Source: a virus
Length of the DNA stretch: 31,685 nucleotides
IMG/VR virus record: IMGVR_UViG_3300036860_000846
Span: 1-31,685 of that record
Strand: one strand, 5' to 3'
In this document: positions 1-7,559 of the stretch, in pieces
Layout of the letters: the number at the start of each line of letters is the position of its first letter
Position numbering within the stretch: the stretch's first letter is position 1
Program-made: the position numbers and the translations under genes
The notes under the pieces: model-generated
Seen by the model: only the letters and a program-made list of their open reading frames with translations
Database searches by the model: none
Told to the model about the DNA's origin: nothing

Positions 1-456
1 GATGAGGAGGGCCTGCTGGTTCGGCGGATAGACACTCAGGTCGATTGCCGGGACTTCCGTCGTCGCAGTCCTGGCCTCGTAGCTGACGATCACGACGCCG
101 ATTCCAGCGGCGTTGACGGTGTCGTCCATCGCCTCGTCCATCGCAACGCCAACCTTCTCTTTCGTGAGGGCGTCGTTCAGGACCTTGGCGAAGACAGGGA
201 CCGCGTCGTTGAAGCTCGGATGCTTCGGCGTGAGCATCACCTGCGGGACTTGCGAGAAGAGCTGAGCCTTCTTGCTCTTCGTCATCGACCAGTCGATCGA
301 GACGGCTACGCGGTCCTCGTCGGAGTCGCTGTCGAAGCACTTGCCGCGCCGGTAGTCGATGTTCTTCTGCCACTCGGGCAGGAGGTCGCGCATCTTCTGC
401 TTGGAGGTAGCGATGCGGGCCTTCCACGCCTGGAGGCGTGAGGTGGTTTCTGGCAT
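1..456 (-). CDS. Phage portal protein, N-terminal part (runs off left edge)
   Basis: Reading the minus strand from 456 gives 152 residues with no stop, starting MPETTSRLQAWKARIATSKQ. An in-frame TGA lies directly before the ATG, so this is the first possible start. The opening is basic and helical (WKARIATSKQKMRDLLPEW), followed by a stretch on handling a target pool (SKKAQLFSQVPQVMLTP) and VGVAMDEAMDDTVNAAGIGVVIV. This pattern is seen at the start of portal or head-tail connector proteins of short-genome phages. The portal forms the dodecameric ring through which DNA enters the head. Its position at the end of the visible late operon, after the capsid gene, is unusual. No good Shine-Dalgarno is present. 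The family call is by general resemblance only, as more than half of the protein is missing. Confidence 0.6.
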   Translation of the reverse strand, partial: MPETTSRLQAWKARIATSKQKMRDLLPEWQKNIDYRRGKCFDSDSDEDRVAVSIDWSMTKSKKAQLFSQVPQVMLTPKHPSFNDAVPVFAKVLNDALTKEKVGVAMDEAMDDTVNAAGIGVVIVSYEARTATTEVPAIDLSVYPPNQQALLI

Positions 457-475
457 TCAGGAGGCGGGGAAACAC

Positions 476-514
476 AAAAGGGCCCCGAACAGCCATCTCT
501 GGCTGCGGAGCCCC
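476..514 (-). terminator. Rho-independent terminator between the 160-aa gene and portal
   Basis: On the minus strand a long GC-rich hairpin is followed by TTTT. The inner stem CAGCCA/TGGCTG closes a GAGA loop, and the outer part pairs CCG/CGG and GGG/CCC around small bulges. The T-run ends only about 20 bases before the portal start, so it probably attenuates rather than fully separates the portal gene. Confidence 0.65.
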
Positions 515-604
515 TGTTGACTGAGGAGGTTCAGTCTGGATGGGGCGAAGGACGCCCCATGCTGGTTTGGCGGCACACCGCGCCGCGTTGACGCTCGGGT
601 CCGG

Positions 605-1087
605 CTACTTGCTGGAGGAAGGCGCGCTCTGTGCGCCCTGTTCGGCCGCGATCTTGTCGATCAGGTCGGCGAAGCTGGTGAAGTGAGCCGCCAGGGCCAT
701 GCGCTGGTCCGGCGTCTTGTTCTTGTAGAGGAGGAACGTCTTCTTCTCGCTTGAATCGCCCATCGGCGATTCCTCCACTAGGACGGTCACAACGCCACCG
801 AGGTAGCGTCCGGGCTTCAGCTCATGGAGCTTGTTGATCGTTGAGTCGCTGAGGCCGTTCGGATTCACCGGATAGGCGTTCTGAAACGCTGGATTCTTCA
901 GCTTCGGGATCGGATTCTTCGCCAGGTATTCCGGCGTAATCGCATCGACCTTCGGCCGCAGAGATTCGAGAATATCCGCCTGGAGCTTCGCTGAGTCCGA
1001 GTTCTGCTTCAGCAGTTCGAGGATTGCCGCTTCGAACGGCGACATCTCGTCTTTGGTCGTTGACTTGTCGGGGGTGGCTTTAGCCAT
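605..1087 (-). CDS. Conserved phage protein of unknown function, late operon
   Basis: This 160-residue acidic-basic protein sits between the putative decoration gene and the portal in the minus-strand late operon. A Shine-Dalgarno (AAAGGA) stands 7-8 bases before the ATG at 1087. The N-terminal third is charged and helical. The middle holds a proline-rich stretch (KNPIPKLKNPAFQNAYPVNP), then a short strand-rich segment (GGVVTVLVEES), and the tail is serine-rich. There is no membrane segment or signal peptide. The place in the operon suggests a virion or assembly protein, but I do not recognise the family. Confidence 0.75.
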   Translation of the reverse strand: MAKATPDKSTTKDEMSPFEAAILELLKQNSDSAKLQADILESLRPKVDAITPEYLAKNPIPKLKNPAFQNAYPVNPNGLSDSTINKLHELKPGRYLGGVVTVLVEESPMGDSSEKKTFLLYKNKTPDQRMALAAHFTSFADLIDKIAAEQGAQSAPSSSK

Positions 1088-1114
1088 GTCTTGTCCTTTG
1101 AGATTGCGGGGGAA

Positions 1115-1164
1115 CCCTCGCCTCTATGCGTGCATGAGCGAGGTGAGGGAGCCCGAAGGCTCCC
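1115..1164. other. Overlapping hairpins after the 163-aa gene
   Basis: Two hairpins share bases. One pairs 1115-1124 with 1140-1149 (9 of 10 matches). The other pairs GGGAGCC (1147-1153) with GGCTCCC (1158-1164) around a CGAA loop, directly after the stop codon of the minus-strand gene ending at 1168. Because they overlap by three bases they cannot both form. No T-run follows, so this may be an RNA-processing or stabilising element rather than a terminator. Confidence 0.4.
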
Positions 1165-1167
1165 CGG

Positions 1168-1659
1168 TTACGCTACGTTGATGCCGACGAACGGATCGTG
1201 GATTTCGACGGTTGCGAGACCTGCCGAATCGGCCGATCGCCAAATGGCGGGAACGATCTGACTTCCGGCTACGGACGTGTCATCGCAGATGAAGACCGTC
1301 GAAGTCGGGAAGACCTTTGCGTTGTCCGCGACGGTCGCAGCCCCTGCTGAGAAGGCGCCATCGCGCCCGTACCATCCGTACTTGCTCGCTACGACAGCCG
1401 CCGTGGCAATCGCAACCGGGCCGACGAGCGAGGCCGCCACGTCAGTGTCGAGGCCAGTTGTCGCGCCGTTCTCGTCATACGAGATCCACGACCCGGCGAT
1501 CGTGCTCGCCACGCCTGCGAGGTAGATGTACTTCTTCAGGACGTTGTTGATGGTGTCGTAGAACCAGGCTTCCATCCCGAGCGGATTCTGCTGCGAATCG
1601 TGAACCTCACCGGGAGCGCCCTTTGCGGCCATCGGATGGCCGACTCCAATTAGTGCCAT
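1168..1659 (-). CDS. Putative capsid-associated (decoration-type) protein
   Basis: This 163-residue protein is encoded directly downstream of the major capsid gene on the same strand, the usual place for a head decoration or stabilising protein. A Shine-Dalgarno (AAGGAAAG) precedes the ATG at 1659. The sequence is rich in Ala, Gly, Thr and Val. It has an internal hydrophobic run (VAASLVGPVAIATAAVVASK) that looks more like a buried strand/helix of a beta-rich protein than a true membrane span, because Asp and Lys residues lie close on both sides. I see no diagnostic motif. The role is inferred from position only. Confidence 0.7.
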   Translation of the reverse strand: MALIGVGHPMAAKGAPGEVHDSQQNPLGMEAWFYDTINNVLKKYIYLAGVASTIAGSWISYDENGATTGLDTDVAASLVGPVAIATAAVVASKYGWYGRDGAFSAGAATVADNAKVFPTSTVFICDDTSVAGSQIVPAIWRSADSAGLATVEIHDPFVGINVA

Positions 1660-1721
1660 GTCTTTCCTTGATCAAAGGTTGAGAGAGCGGCCGATTGCCG
1701 CCCTCCCTGGGTGAGGTGGGA

Positions 1722-2654
1722 TTAGGTGAATAGAACGCCCACTCGTGAGCGGTTGTTCGTGGCGAACTGCACCAGCGAGATGATCTTCATGTTCATCATC
1801 GCGGCGTTGACATGCTCGATGGCATCACGACGCTGCCGATACGCACCTTGCACGACGTAGAGCTTCGTGTTGTTCGTGTTGATGAAGAAGATGCTGTCGT
1901 TGCTCGACGCATTCGAGAACACGAAGTCGGCGGTCTTGAACTTCAGGATCTTGAAGCCACCGTCGCCGGTTGACGTCTCGAACCGCTGAAGCGGTGTGAG
2001 CTTGCCCTCAAACAGGCCCTGCTCGGTCGAACCGCCAACCAGAAGGTTGGGCGCCGACCCACCCGTGCCTTTGGCGCACGAGTTGTACAGAGTGGCCATG
2101 TCCGCCAGCAGCGTGGCGCCGGTGTCGTAGTCCTTGAACTGGTTCTTCCACCAGGTTTCGGTGCCTGCGACGATCGTTCCGAACGTGCCGGTCCCGTCCT
2201 CGGTGATCATCGTCCGGAGGCTCTCGAAGCCATCCGTGGCTGAAGCCGCGAAGAACGCAGTCTCCAGCGATCGATCGTGCGAGGCGATGGCGTTATCGAC
2301 CAGCGACGAAACGATGTCGATCTTCTGGTTCGTGTCCGAGTTCAGATACTCGTCGGAAAGGGTCCAGTTCACCGGAACCACCAGCGGCACGAACGTGTAG
2401 GAGGCCGCCGTAATGACCTCGGTCTTGGTCGTGCTGGTCGTGGTGGTGTCGGTGGCGAGGAAGTCCGCTCCCGAGTTGATCTGATAGTCGAGCGGGAGCT
2501 GGAGGGTGGCACCGCCGGGAACGCGCTTGACGCCCCCAAGCTTTTCGAGGTGATTGAGGAAGGCCGACTCGTGCCACTGATTGGCGGCCTTGTTGCGATC
2601 CTTAACGACGGCGTCGTACGTGGATGCAACGAGCTGAGTGAATGGAACTGACAT
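1722..2654 (-). CDS. Major capsid protein (HK97-fold type)
   Basis: A 310-residue protein starting MSVPFTQLVASTYDAVVKDR. A 10-residue upstream extension to 2684 is possible but unlikely. The layout fits an HK97-fold coat protein: an N-terminal helix, an extended E-loop-like stretch with a Thr run (LATDTTTTSTTKTEV), the segment TFVPLVVPVNWTLSDEYLN before a long spine-like helix (VSSLVDNAIASHDRSLETAFF), and a C-terminal region with FKTADFVFSNA. Phage coat proteins that bind their DNA target pool by abundance usually lie directly beside a scaffold gene. Here the scaffold-like gene is upstream, separated by an accessory gene on the other strand. No protease gene is visible, so maturation may be protease-free. 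Confidence 0.8.
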   Translation of the reverse strand: MSVPFTQLVASTYDAVVKDRNKAANQWHESAFLNHLEKLGGVKRVPGGATLQLPLDYQINSGADFLATDTTTTSTTKTEVITAASYTFVPLVVPVNWTLSDEYLNSDTNQKIDIVSSLVDNAIASHDRSLETAFFAASATDGFESLRTMITEDGTGTFGTIVAGTETWWKNQFKDYDTGATLLADMATLYNSCAKGTGGSAPNLLVGGSTEQGLFEGKLTPLQRFETSTGDGGFKILKFKTADFVFSNASSNDSIFFINTNNTKLYVVQGAYRQRRDAIEHVNAAMMNMKIISLVQFATNNRSRVGVLFT

Positions 2655-3048
2655 TGAAAGGGTTGCTCCCGGCGTGGGGGGCACGCCGATGGCCGCTGAC
2701 GCGGCCTGGGTTGAGGGCCTTGCTAACGCGAAGGCTGTTCGCGGCGAGCCGCGAAGGACGCGGCTGGTGGCGCCTGGAGGGCGCCGGGCTCTCTAACCTG
2801 GAGCTGGAGGAGGGAGCCTGGTTAACCGTTCACAGGCTTAGGAACCGACGCAGGGCGTGGGGTGGCTGCGTCCCCGCAGCCGTACTCCACTACGTTCGGA
2901 ATCCAAGCGGCTTACGTTCGCGGCTACGGCCTTTTGGCTCCCGCGGTATCAGGCGAAAGTTGGCCAATTGAATCCGACTCAGTAAAATCAAGCCCGTCCG
3001 TTACTTGATGGTCGACATTGGGAACGGTGGCATGCGGTTGCAGACGAT
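2655..3048. other. Structured non-coding stretch upstream of capsid gene
   Basis: About 390 bases without a convincing gene. Three compact hairpins lie close together: TTCGCGGC/GCCGCGAA (2738-2755), GGCGCC/GGCGCC (2769-2785) and GGCTGCG/CGCAGCC with a four-base loop (2864-2881). The stretch is the leader of the capsid gene on the minus strand and the upstream region of the DUF4145 gene on the plus strand. It may act as an RNA leader, a processing site, or a scar of accessory gene insertion. A 109-codon open frame on the plus strand is compositionally odd and not called. Confidence 0.4.
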
Positions 3049-3642
3049 ATGGCCAAACCTCCTCTTCAGATCCAGTGGAATCACCCGACCGCGCCCGAAC
3101 AGCAGCCGAGGCAGTACGTGTGCGGATTCTGTGAACGGCAGGTCGCCTCCGCGAGGGGATTCCTGGCGAGCGACAGCAATAGCCGCATCTACATTTGTCC
3201 GTATTGCCTTCGACCTACGTTTTTCGACGTTGGTGAACAGCATCCAGGCATAGCGTTCGGCGACCCTGTCAACCACCTTCCCGCCGACATCGGCGCGCTT
3301 TACGACGAAGCCCGTAGGTGTTGCAGCATCGCGGCGCACACAGCGGCAGCGTTAATTCTCCGCAAACTGCTTATGAACGTGGCTGTTCACAAGGGCGCGA
3401 AAACAGGGCTGACATTCATCGAATATGTCGAGCACCTCTCGGCGACGAACTATGTTCCGCCGGACGGCAAGGACTGGGTCGATCACATTAGGAAGAAGGG
3501 CAACGAGGCTACACACGAGATCGTCTTGATGACAGCGGGCGACGCTGAAGACCTCGTGAATTTTACCGAGATGCTCCTGAAGTTCGTCTACGAGTTCCCG
3601 GCTCTAATGAACGCGAAGAAGACCGCGGCCGCGAAGCCGTGA
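3049..3642 (+). CDS. Zinc-ribbon plus DUF4145-domain protein (accessory)
   Basis: A 197-residue protein encoded opposite to the late genes on both sides. Residues about 25-50 hold two Cys pairs (CGFC and CPYC), a zinc ribbon. Residues about 80-190 match the DUF4145 helical domain: LYDEARRCCSIAAHTAAALI, then LRKLLMNVA, then W-x2-HIRKKGNEATH, and a final FVYEFP helix. DUF4145 is often found near or fused to restriction and other defence proteins, but its own activity is not established. Insertion on the opposite strand between scaffold and capsid genes is typical of a moron. No clear Shine-Dalgarno is seen. The start ATG at 3049 keeps the complete zinc ribbon. Confidence 0.85.
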   Translation: MAKPPLQIQWNHPTAPEQQPRQYVCGFCERQVASARGFLASDSNSRIYICPYCLRPTFFDVGEQHPGIAFGDPVNHLPADIGALYDEARRCCSIAAHTAAALILRKLLMNVAVHKGAKTGLTFIEYVEHLSATNYVPPDGKDWVDHIRKKGNEATHEIVLMTAGDAEDLVNFTEMLLKFVYEFPALMNAKKTAAAKP

Positions 3643-3690
3643 GCGGACTTGCGACCTCTTGGCTTCGGACGCCGTCCATCTCGGTCCGTG

Positions 3691-4695
3691 TTATCGGGTG
3701 TTTCGGATGATCTCGGCGGCGATGTCCGCCGTCGTCCGAGGGCCGGACTGTGAGGTTGTCGGTGCCGTGGAGGCAATCGGGGCGGACGTGGAGCGTGGAG
3801 TGGCGTTGATTTCCTTCAGGACTTCCTGCCGAATCTGATCCCTCGATGCCTGAAGACGCGGAAGGGCAACCTTCTGGTACGCGGCATGGAAGCTGATATT
3901 CGGATTGGTCTGTAGCTCTTTCAGAACGGCTTCCTGAACCTCGTTCATCTTGCCGCTCGGATCGACCGGACCAAAGAGGGGCCACGACGCGGCCTCATTC
4001 AAGAGGTCCTGAACGGCCTTGTTCGCGCTGGCCTGGATCGTCTGCTGCCGCTGCGCTTCCTGCCACTGCCCCATCGTCTGCTCAAGCGGCTGATACCGCT
4101 GCGTGACTCGTTGCTCGACTTGTGCGGCCTGCCAGTCCAGCAGCTTCTGGAGCCCCTCCATCGAGTAGGTCTTGCTGCCATCTCCCAGGGCGATGTCGGG
4201 CTGCGGCATGGACGCTGCCGCGTCCACCTGCGCGACATTCGCGCCTGCCTGTGCTCCCAGGTAGCGGCCATAGGCGGGATTAATCTGGCTGAGCGTCTGA
4301 AGGAACACCTCCGGGTTGGTCTGCATCATCTGCTCGACCGCAGCCATCGCCTGACGTTCCTGCTCGTATACCTGAAGCTTGGTCGTGTGGTCGGCGACCT
4401 TGCCTTCCCATTCCGCCCGCTCCTTGGCGAGCGCCTTGTCGATGATCGACTTCACCCGGCTATGCGGAATACGGTTCTCTCGCTTGTAGCCGTTGCTCAT
4501 CGTCTCGTGCGACGGAATCGCCCCGAAGTCATCCGGATCCGTGGTGCCGGCGGCACCAGGAGTTTCAGTTGTGGGCGACTCGGGAACAGCCTGAACGGGC
4601 TCCGCAGAAGGGGCGGCACTATCGCCCGAGTCGGCGATGACCTGAGCGGCGATATCGGCAGTCGTGGAAGGTGTGGAAATGATCGGTTCGGACAT
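3691..4695 (-). CDS. Scaffold-like capsid assembly protein
   Basis: A 334-residue hydrophilic protein between the large terminase and the capsid gene. The N-terminal 60 residues are Ala/Pro/Thr-rich and probably disordered. Residues about 80-130 and 190-235 are Gln/Glu/Arg-rich helices of coiled-coil type (KAEVQRVTQRY-like heptads, QWQEAQRQQ). The C-terminal 40 residues are again low-complexity and basic. This composition and place match scaffolding proteins that direct procapsid assembly and are then released. The same short motif, TTADIAAQVIA near residue 11 and TTADIAAEII at the C-terminus, appears at both ends. The terminase gene ends 60 bases upstream, so the two are probably co-transcribed. 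Confidence 0.75.
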   Translation of the reverse strand: MSEPIISTPSTTADIAAQVIADSGDSAAPSAEPVQAVPESPTTETPGAAGTTDPDDFGAIPSHETMSNGYKRENRIPHSRVKSIIDKALAKERAEWEGKVADHTTKLQVYEQERQAMAAVEQMMQTNPEVFLQTLSQINPAYGRYLGAQAGANVAQVDAAASMPQPDIALGDGSKTYSMEGLQKLLDWQAAQVEQRVTQRYQPLEQTMGQWQEAQRQQTIQASANKAVQDLLNEAASWPLFGPVDPSGKMNEVQEAVLKELQTNPNISFHAAYQKVALPRLQASRDQIRQEVLKEINATPRSTSAPIASTAPTTSQSGPRTTADIAAEIIRNTR

Positions 4696-4755
4696 CTCTA
4701 AATGGGGGCTCCATCTCTTTGAATGGGTTCTCTGTCAACGGGGCGTTGTTCGCCC

Positions 4756-6288
4756 TTAGGCTGCGCGGCGTCTCACCGATTCGGAGCCCAGGCGGAACGT
4801 GCGGTGGCGTGATGGGAGGTATTCCTTCACCCACCACGGGGTCCCACTTCTGGCTGGCGCCTGCGTGGTCGGGATGTAGGACATCAGGAAGTACGCAAGG
4901 GCGACCGGGGCGTGATCGTGCTTGTGATCGGCGAGGCGGAGGGGATTCCGTTCGTCGTACCGCATCTGCGGCAACGACTTGATTAGGTAGGGACAGCCAG
5001 ATGCTCGCGGGTTCGACGGATTCCCTCGGAGGAACTGAATCCTGGGCACACCAGGCTCGACTTCTTCGAGGAGGGCTCGGTGGATGGCGTCGGCGAACTG
5101 CTCCCGGTTGTTGATGGACGGGTCCATCGTCAGGTGGACGCGGCGTTCGCGTCCGTCTGGATCGCGTTGCGTGATCCATTGCTGCTCCATCGAGTCCTTG
5201 ATGGACAGGATCGAGCCGTCATTCACATGGATGCTCGGATCGCAGTAGGTCGCCGTGACGTGCATCCCTCGGGAGTCGTTCAGGATGTCCCGAGCGATCT
5301 GGTCGCAATGGACCTGAAGCCAGGTGCGCTCCTTGAAGCAGATGATTCGCTTGCCGATGACCGCGAACCAAAGGCACACGGCCGGATCTCTCGCGAAGCC
5401 GTGGTCGTAGGCCCTGAACACTTGCACCCAGGGCTGCTCGAGGATCGACTTGCCATCGAACGTCGGCAGTTCCTCAATGACGTGATAGGGACGGCGCACC
5501 TCCCGGTGCGCGCCGGTGTCGGGGTCGATTTCGGCGTGCCGCTTTTCAGGCACCAGGGAGAAGAGGGCTCGTTCTTCGGAGAATTCGCCATCGAGCCAAG
5601 CCTTCCTTTGATGGAAAGGCAGGCCCGCGAACTGCTTTCGATATTCGTTGGCGTCGATGTACGGGTTGTCCGACATGACGGTGTGGATGGACCGCCAGTC
5701 GTTCGGGTTGTAGTCGGGATCCTCTTCCGGCTCGATGTCCTTCAGGACGAAGTAGCGGTTGATGTCGGGAGCCGACACGCCGAACGGGTTCGTGGCTGCC
5801 CTGAACAGGGCCTTGAGGCCACTCGTCTTCGTGACGCGAACCGAGGTCTTCAGGGACGTGACCATCTCCCACGGGAAGGTGGAGAGTTCATCGATCCCCA
5901 TCCACGCGAACTGCGCCGACAGCAGGTTCAGAACGTCTTCGTCAGTCGAGCAGTGCGAGAAGAACCCCTTCGAGCCGTTCGGGTAGGTGATGATCCGGTC
6001 GGTGCGGTGGTAGGTCGCTCCGAGCTTCTTCGCTTCCTGGTCGATGAACAGGAGATGCGACTTCTGAAGTTCGGGGTAGGTGCGGCGGAGGATGACGTAG
6101 GTGAAGCCGGGCGTCGTCAGCGCTCGGGCATGGGCTTCCCAACGAAGGGCGAGGGACTTCCCTGTTCCGCGTGAGCCGACGTAGAGAACATTCGGCTCCT
6201 CACAGGCATGGAACTCCTGCTGCTTCTGGGTCGGGTCGTAGAGGACTTCGGTCTTACCGTTTGAATGCGTGAGGGTGATTGGTTGCAA
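4756..6288 (-). CDS. terL: Phage terminase large subunit (left module)
   Basis: A 510-residue packaging motor. The ATPase domain shows Walker A GSRGTGKS (38-45) and Walker B ending in Asp133-Glu134 (WMGIDE). The C-terminal RNase H-like nuclease domain shows the acidic residues expected: Asp295 (FRAYDHG), Asp350 (ATYCD) and Asp454/Asp458 (ADHKHDHA). It drives DNA into the procapsid through the portal and cuts concatemers. The only start downstream of an in-frame TAG is TTG at 6288, with no clear Shine-Dalgarno. The next Met is far inside the ATPase domain, so a TTG start is probable. The small-terminase-like gene lies 1.9 kb upstream, separated by plus-strand accessory genes. Confidence 0.92.
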   Translation of the reverse strand: MQPITLTHSNGKTEVLYDPTQKQQEFHACEEPNVLYVGSRGTGKSLALRWEAHARALTTPGFTYVILRRTYPELQKSHLLFIDQEAKKLGATYHRTDRIITYPNGSKGFFSHCSTDEDVLNLLSAQFAWMGIDELSTFPWEMVTSLKTSVRVTKTSGLKALFRAATNPFGVSAPDINRYFVLKDIEPEEDPDYNPNDWRSIHTVMSDNPYIDANEYRKQFAGLPFHQRKAWLDGEFSEERALFSLVPEKRHAEIDPDTGAHREVRRPYHVIEELPTFDGKSILEQPWVQVFRAYDHGFARDPAVCLWFAVIGKRIICFKERTWLQVHCDQIARDILNDSRGMHVTATYCDPSIHVNDGSILSIKDSMEQQWITQRDPDGRERRVHLTMDPSINNREQFADAIHRALLEEVEPGVPRIQFLRGNPSNPRASGCPYLIKSLPQMRYDERNPLRLADHKHDHAPVALAYFLMSYIPTTQAPARSGTPWWVKEYLPSRHRTFRLGSESVRRRAA

Positions 6289-6299
6289 CTAGCTGCTAG
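6289..6299. promoter_or_regulatory. Short dyad between divergent genes
   Basis: CTAGC-T-GCTAG is a perfect 5-1-5 dyad directly upstream of the terminase TTG start and 43 bases before the divergent plus-strand gene. It could be an operator, but a repeat this short also occurs by chance. Confidence 0.25.
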
Positions 6300-6341
6300 A
6301 CTCGCGGCGCGTTGGGCACTGACAGCCGCAGGAGGGAACTG

Positions 6342-6671
6342 ATGGCCAAACATGAGACCGTGTTCGTTGTGGTGCGGAAGGATTGGATCAACACGGCCGG
6401 AATCAATCAGATCGTTGGACACGGCCGAGAGAGCAATGCGGAAGGAGATGCCCACCTGATCATCTCGGACCGTGGTTTTGACTTAAGCGATCACCGTGGC
6501 CTCTGGCTGAATCGGGTCACGACGACGGTCTTGACGCGCGATGGCTCGGAGATAGCAATGCGTTTCCTGATTCCCTGGTCTGCGGTTCTGGGCCTGGGAA
6601 TCCGTGATGCCGACGCAAGTCAGAACACCGTGGGCTTTACAGGTGCGGCTATGACCGTTCTCCCCGACTGA
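6342..6671 (+). CDS. Small protein of unknown function, accessory island
   Basis: A 109-residue protein. The start at 6342 is chosen because AGGAGGG lies six bases upstream. An earlier in-frame start at 6312 lacks such a signal. The sequence alternates short strands and turns (HETVFVVVRKDWINTAGINQ, LTRDGSEIAMRFLIPWSAVLGLGI) and looks like a small beta-barrel-type domain, with no Cys or membrane segment. It opens the plus-strand island that interrupts the late operon between terminase subunits. I do not recognise the family. Confidence 0.7.
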   Translation: MAKHETVFVVVRKDWINTAGINQIVGHGRESNAEGDAHLIISDRGFDLSDHRGLWLNRVTTTVLTRDGSEIAMRFLIPWSAVLGLGIRDADASQNTVGFTGAAMTVLPD

Positions 6672-6687
6672 TCCGCCTTCGCCGGGG

Positions 6688-6717
6688 TTGGCGTTTTATC
6701 AGTTTCTGATGTATGCT
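6688..6717 (+). promoter_or_regulatory. Promoter and candidate operator of the PadR gene
   Basis: TTGGCG (6688-6693), an 18-base spacer and TATGCT (6712-6717) form a sigma-70-type promoter. The -10 ends six bases before the ATG at 6724, so the transcript would be leaderless or nearly so. The spacer holds ATCAG-TTT-CTGAT (6698-6710), a perfect dyad that a PadR-type regulator could use to repress its own operon. Confidence 0.5.
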
Positions 6718-6723
6718 CCCGCC

Positions 6724-7035
6724 ATGACGTTGATTGACGTACGAGCCGCCCTCTTGCAGGCGTTGGTGCAGGGGGATTCCTACGGCCTAGAGCTGATTGA
6801 CCGGGTCAAGGCCGACACCGGGGGGCGGGCCAAACTGCTCGAAGGCAGGGTCTATCCCGCTCTCCGCGAGCTGGAGTCAGAGGGCTTGCTGGAGAGCTAC
6901 CCAGGTCCGGCGATGCCGGAGCGCGGTGGTCGTCCGCGCATCTACTACAAGCTCACGGCCGAAGGACGCCGCACGGCTCGCGCCGACGCGAAGGCTCTAT
7001 TTGGGCTCTTGAAGCCTGCGCTTGGGGTTTCGTGA
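6724..7035 (+). CDS. PadR-family transcriptional regulator
   Basis: A 103-residue winged-helix regulator. It begins MTLIDVRAALLQALVQGDSY and continues with the PadR-type signature GLELIDRV, then GRVYPALRELESEGLLES and GRPRIYYKLTAEGRR, which are the recognition helix and wing. PadR proteins act as dimers that bind dyads upstream of their own operon and release DNA on binding a small molecule or on stress. This one lacks the long C-terminal dimerisation coil of class 1, so it is short-type. The stop overlaps the next start (GTGATGG), so the membrane-anchored partner downstream is translationally coupled. Earlier in-frame Met codons at 6688 would sit inside the promoter. Confidence 0.88.
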   Translation: MTLIDVRAALLQALVQGDSYGLELIDRVKADTGGRAKLLEGRVYPALRELESEGLLESYPGPAMPERGGRPRIYYKLTAEGRRTARADAKALFGLLKPALGVS

Positions 7036-7559
7036 TGGCCACCTATCGGCGACATCGTGCGCCTCTTCGCACTCAACACGTGAGTGATGAACTCGAACTT
7101 GCGATCGAGGCCATCGAGCGACAGGTTGGACTCTGGATGAGGGAGCTGTCCAAGCGCGGGGTCCCACCTGAAAAGAGCACGTTCACTCCGGGGTTCGATG
7201 ACCGACGGCTGGTCACAGAGGCACTCCGACGAGGTTCGGCCCTGGGTCCATTGCGCGACTCGAAAACTGGAGATGCGCTAGCGTATGCAGCGTGGATGAA
7301 CGCCGTCGAAAGCTCCATCATCAGACGTGCTCAGCTCCGGCGAACCAGTCTTAGAGTTCTTGATGTCTGGACTCTGTGGATGCCGCAACGCATAGTCACC
7401 GAAGAACTCGGTGACTGCTTGGAGGACATCAATCGCCGCATCCGCATCGGTCAGTCCAAGTGGCTTGTCTGGGGCAGGGTTGTTGCCACAGCGTGGTGGC
7501 TTACCATCAATTCGATCGGGTACTTCTTGAAGGCGAGCGGGATCAGGAAGGCGAGCTAG
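7035..7559 (+). CDS. PadR-partner protein with C-terminal membrane helix
   Basis: A 174-residue protein starting with ATG at 7035, one base overlapping the PadR stop (GTG at 7032 is also possible). The first 110 residues are charged and helical. The end carries EELGDCLEDINRRIRIGQSK followed by a Trp-rich hydrophobic helix (WGRVVATAWWLTINSIGYFL) and a short basic tail, so the bulk would lie in the cytoplasm with a C-terminal anchor. A short acidic-helix plus terminal-anchor protein next to PadR is a common gene pair in mobile DNA. The function is not known. It may sense or signal to the regulator. Confidence 0.7.
   Translation: MATYRRHRAPLRTQHVSDELELAIEAIERQVGLWMRELSKRGVPPEKSTFTPGFDDRRLVTEALRRGSALGPLRDSKTGDALAYAAWMNAVESSIIRRAQLRRTSLRVLDVWTLWMPQRIVTEELGDCLEDINRRIRIGQSKWLVWGRVVATAWWLTINSIGYFLKASGIRKAS

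Noticed and set aside
5080-6174. 364-codon open frame on the plus strand over the left terminase
   Set aside because: Antisense to a terminase with clear catalytic residues; shadow frame with no recognisable motif.
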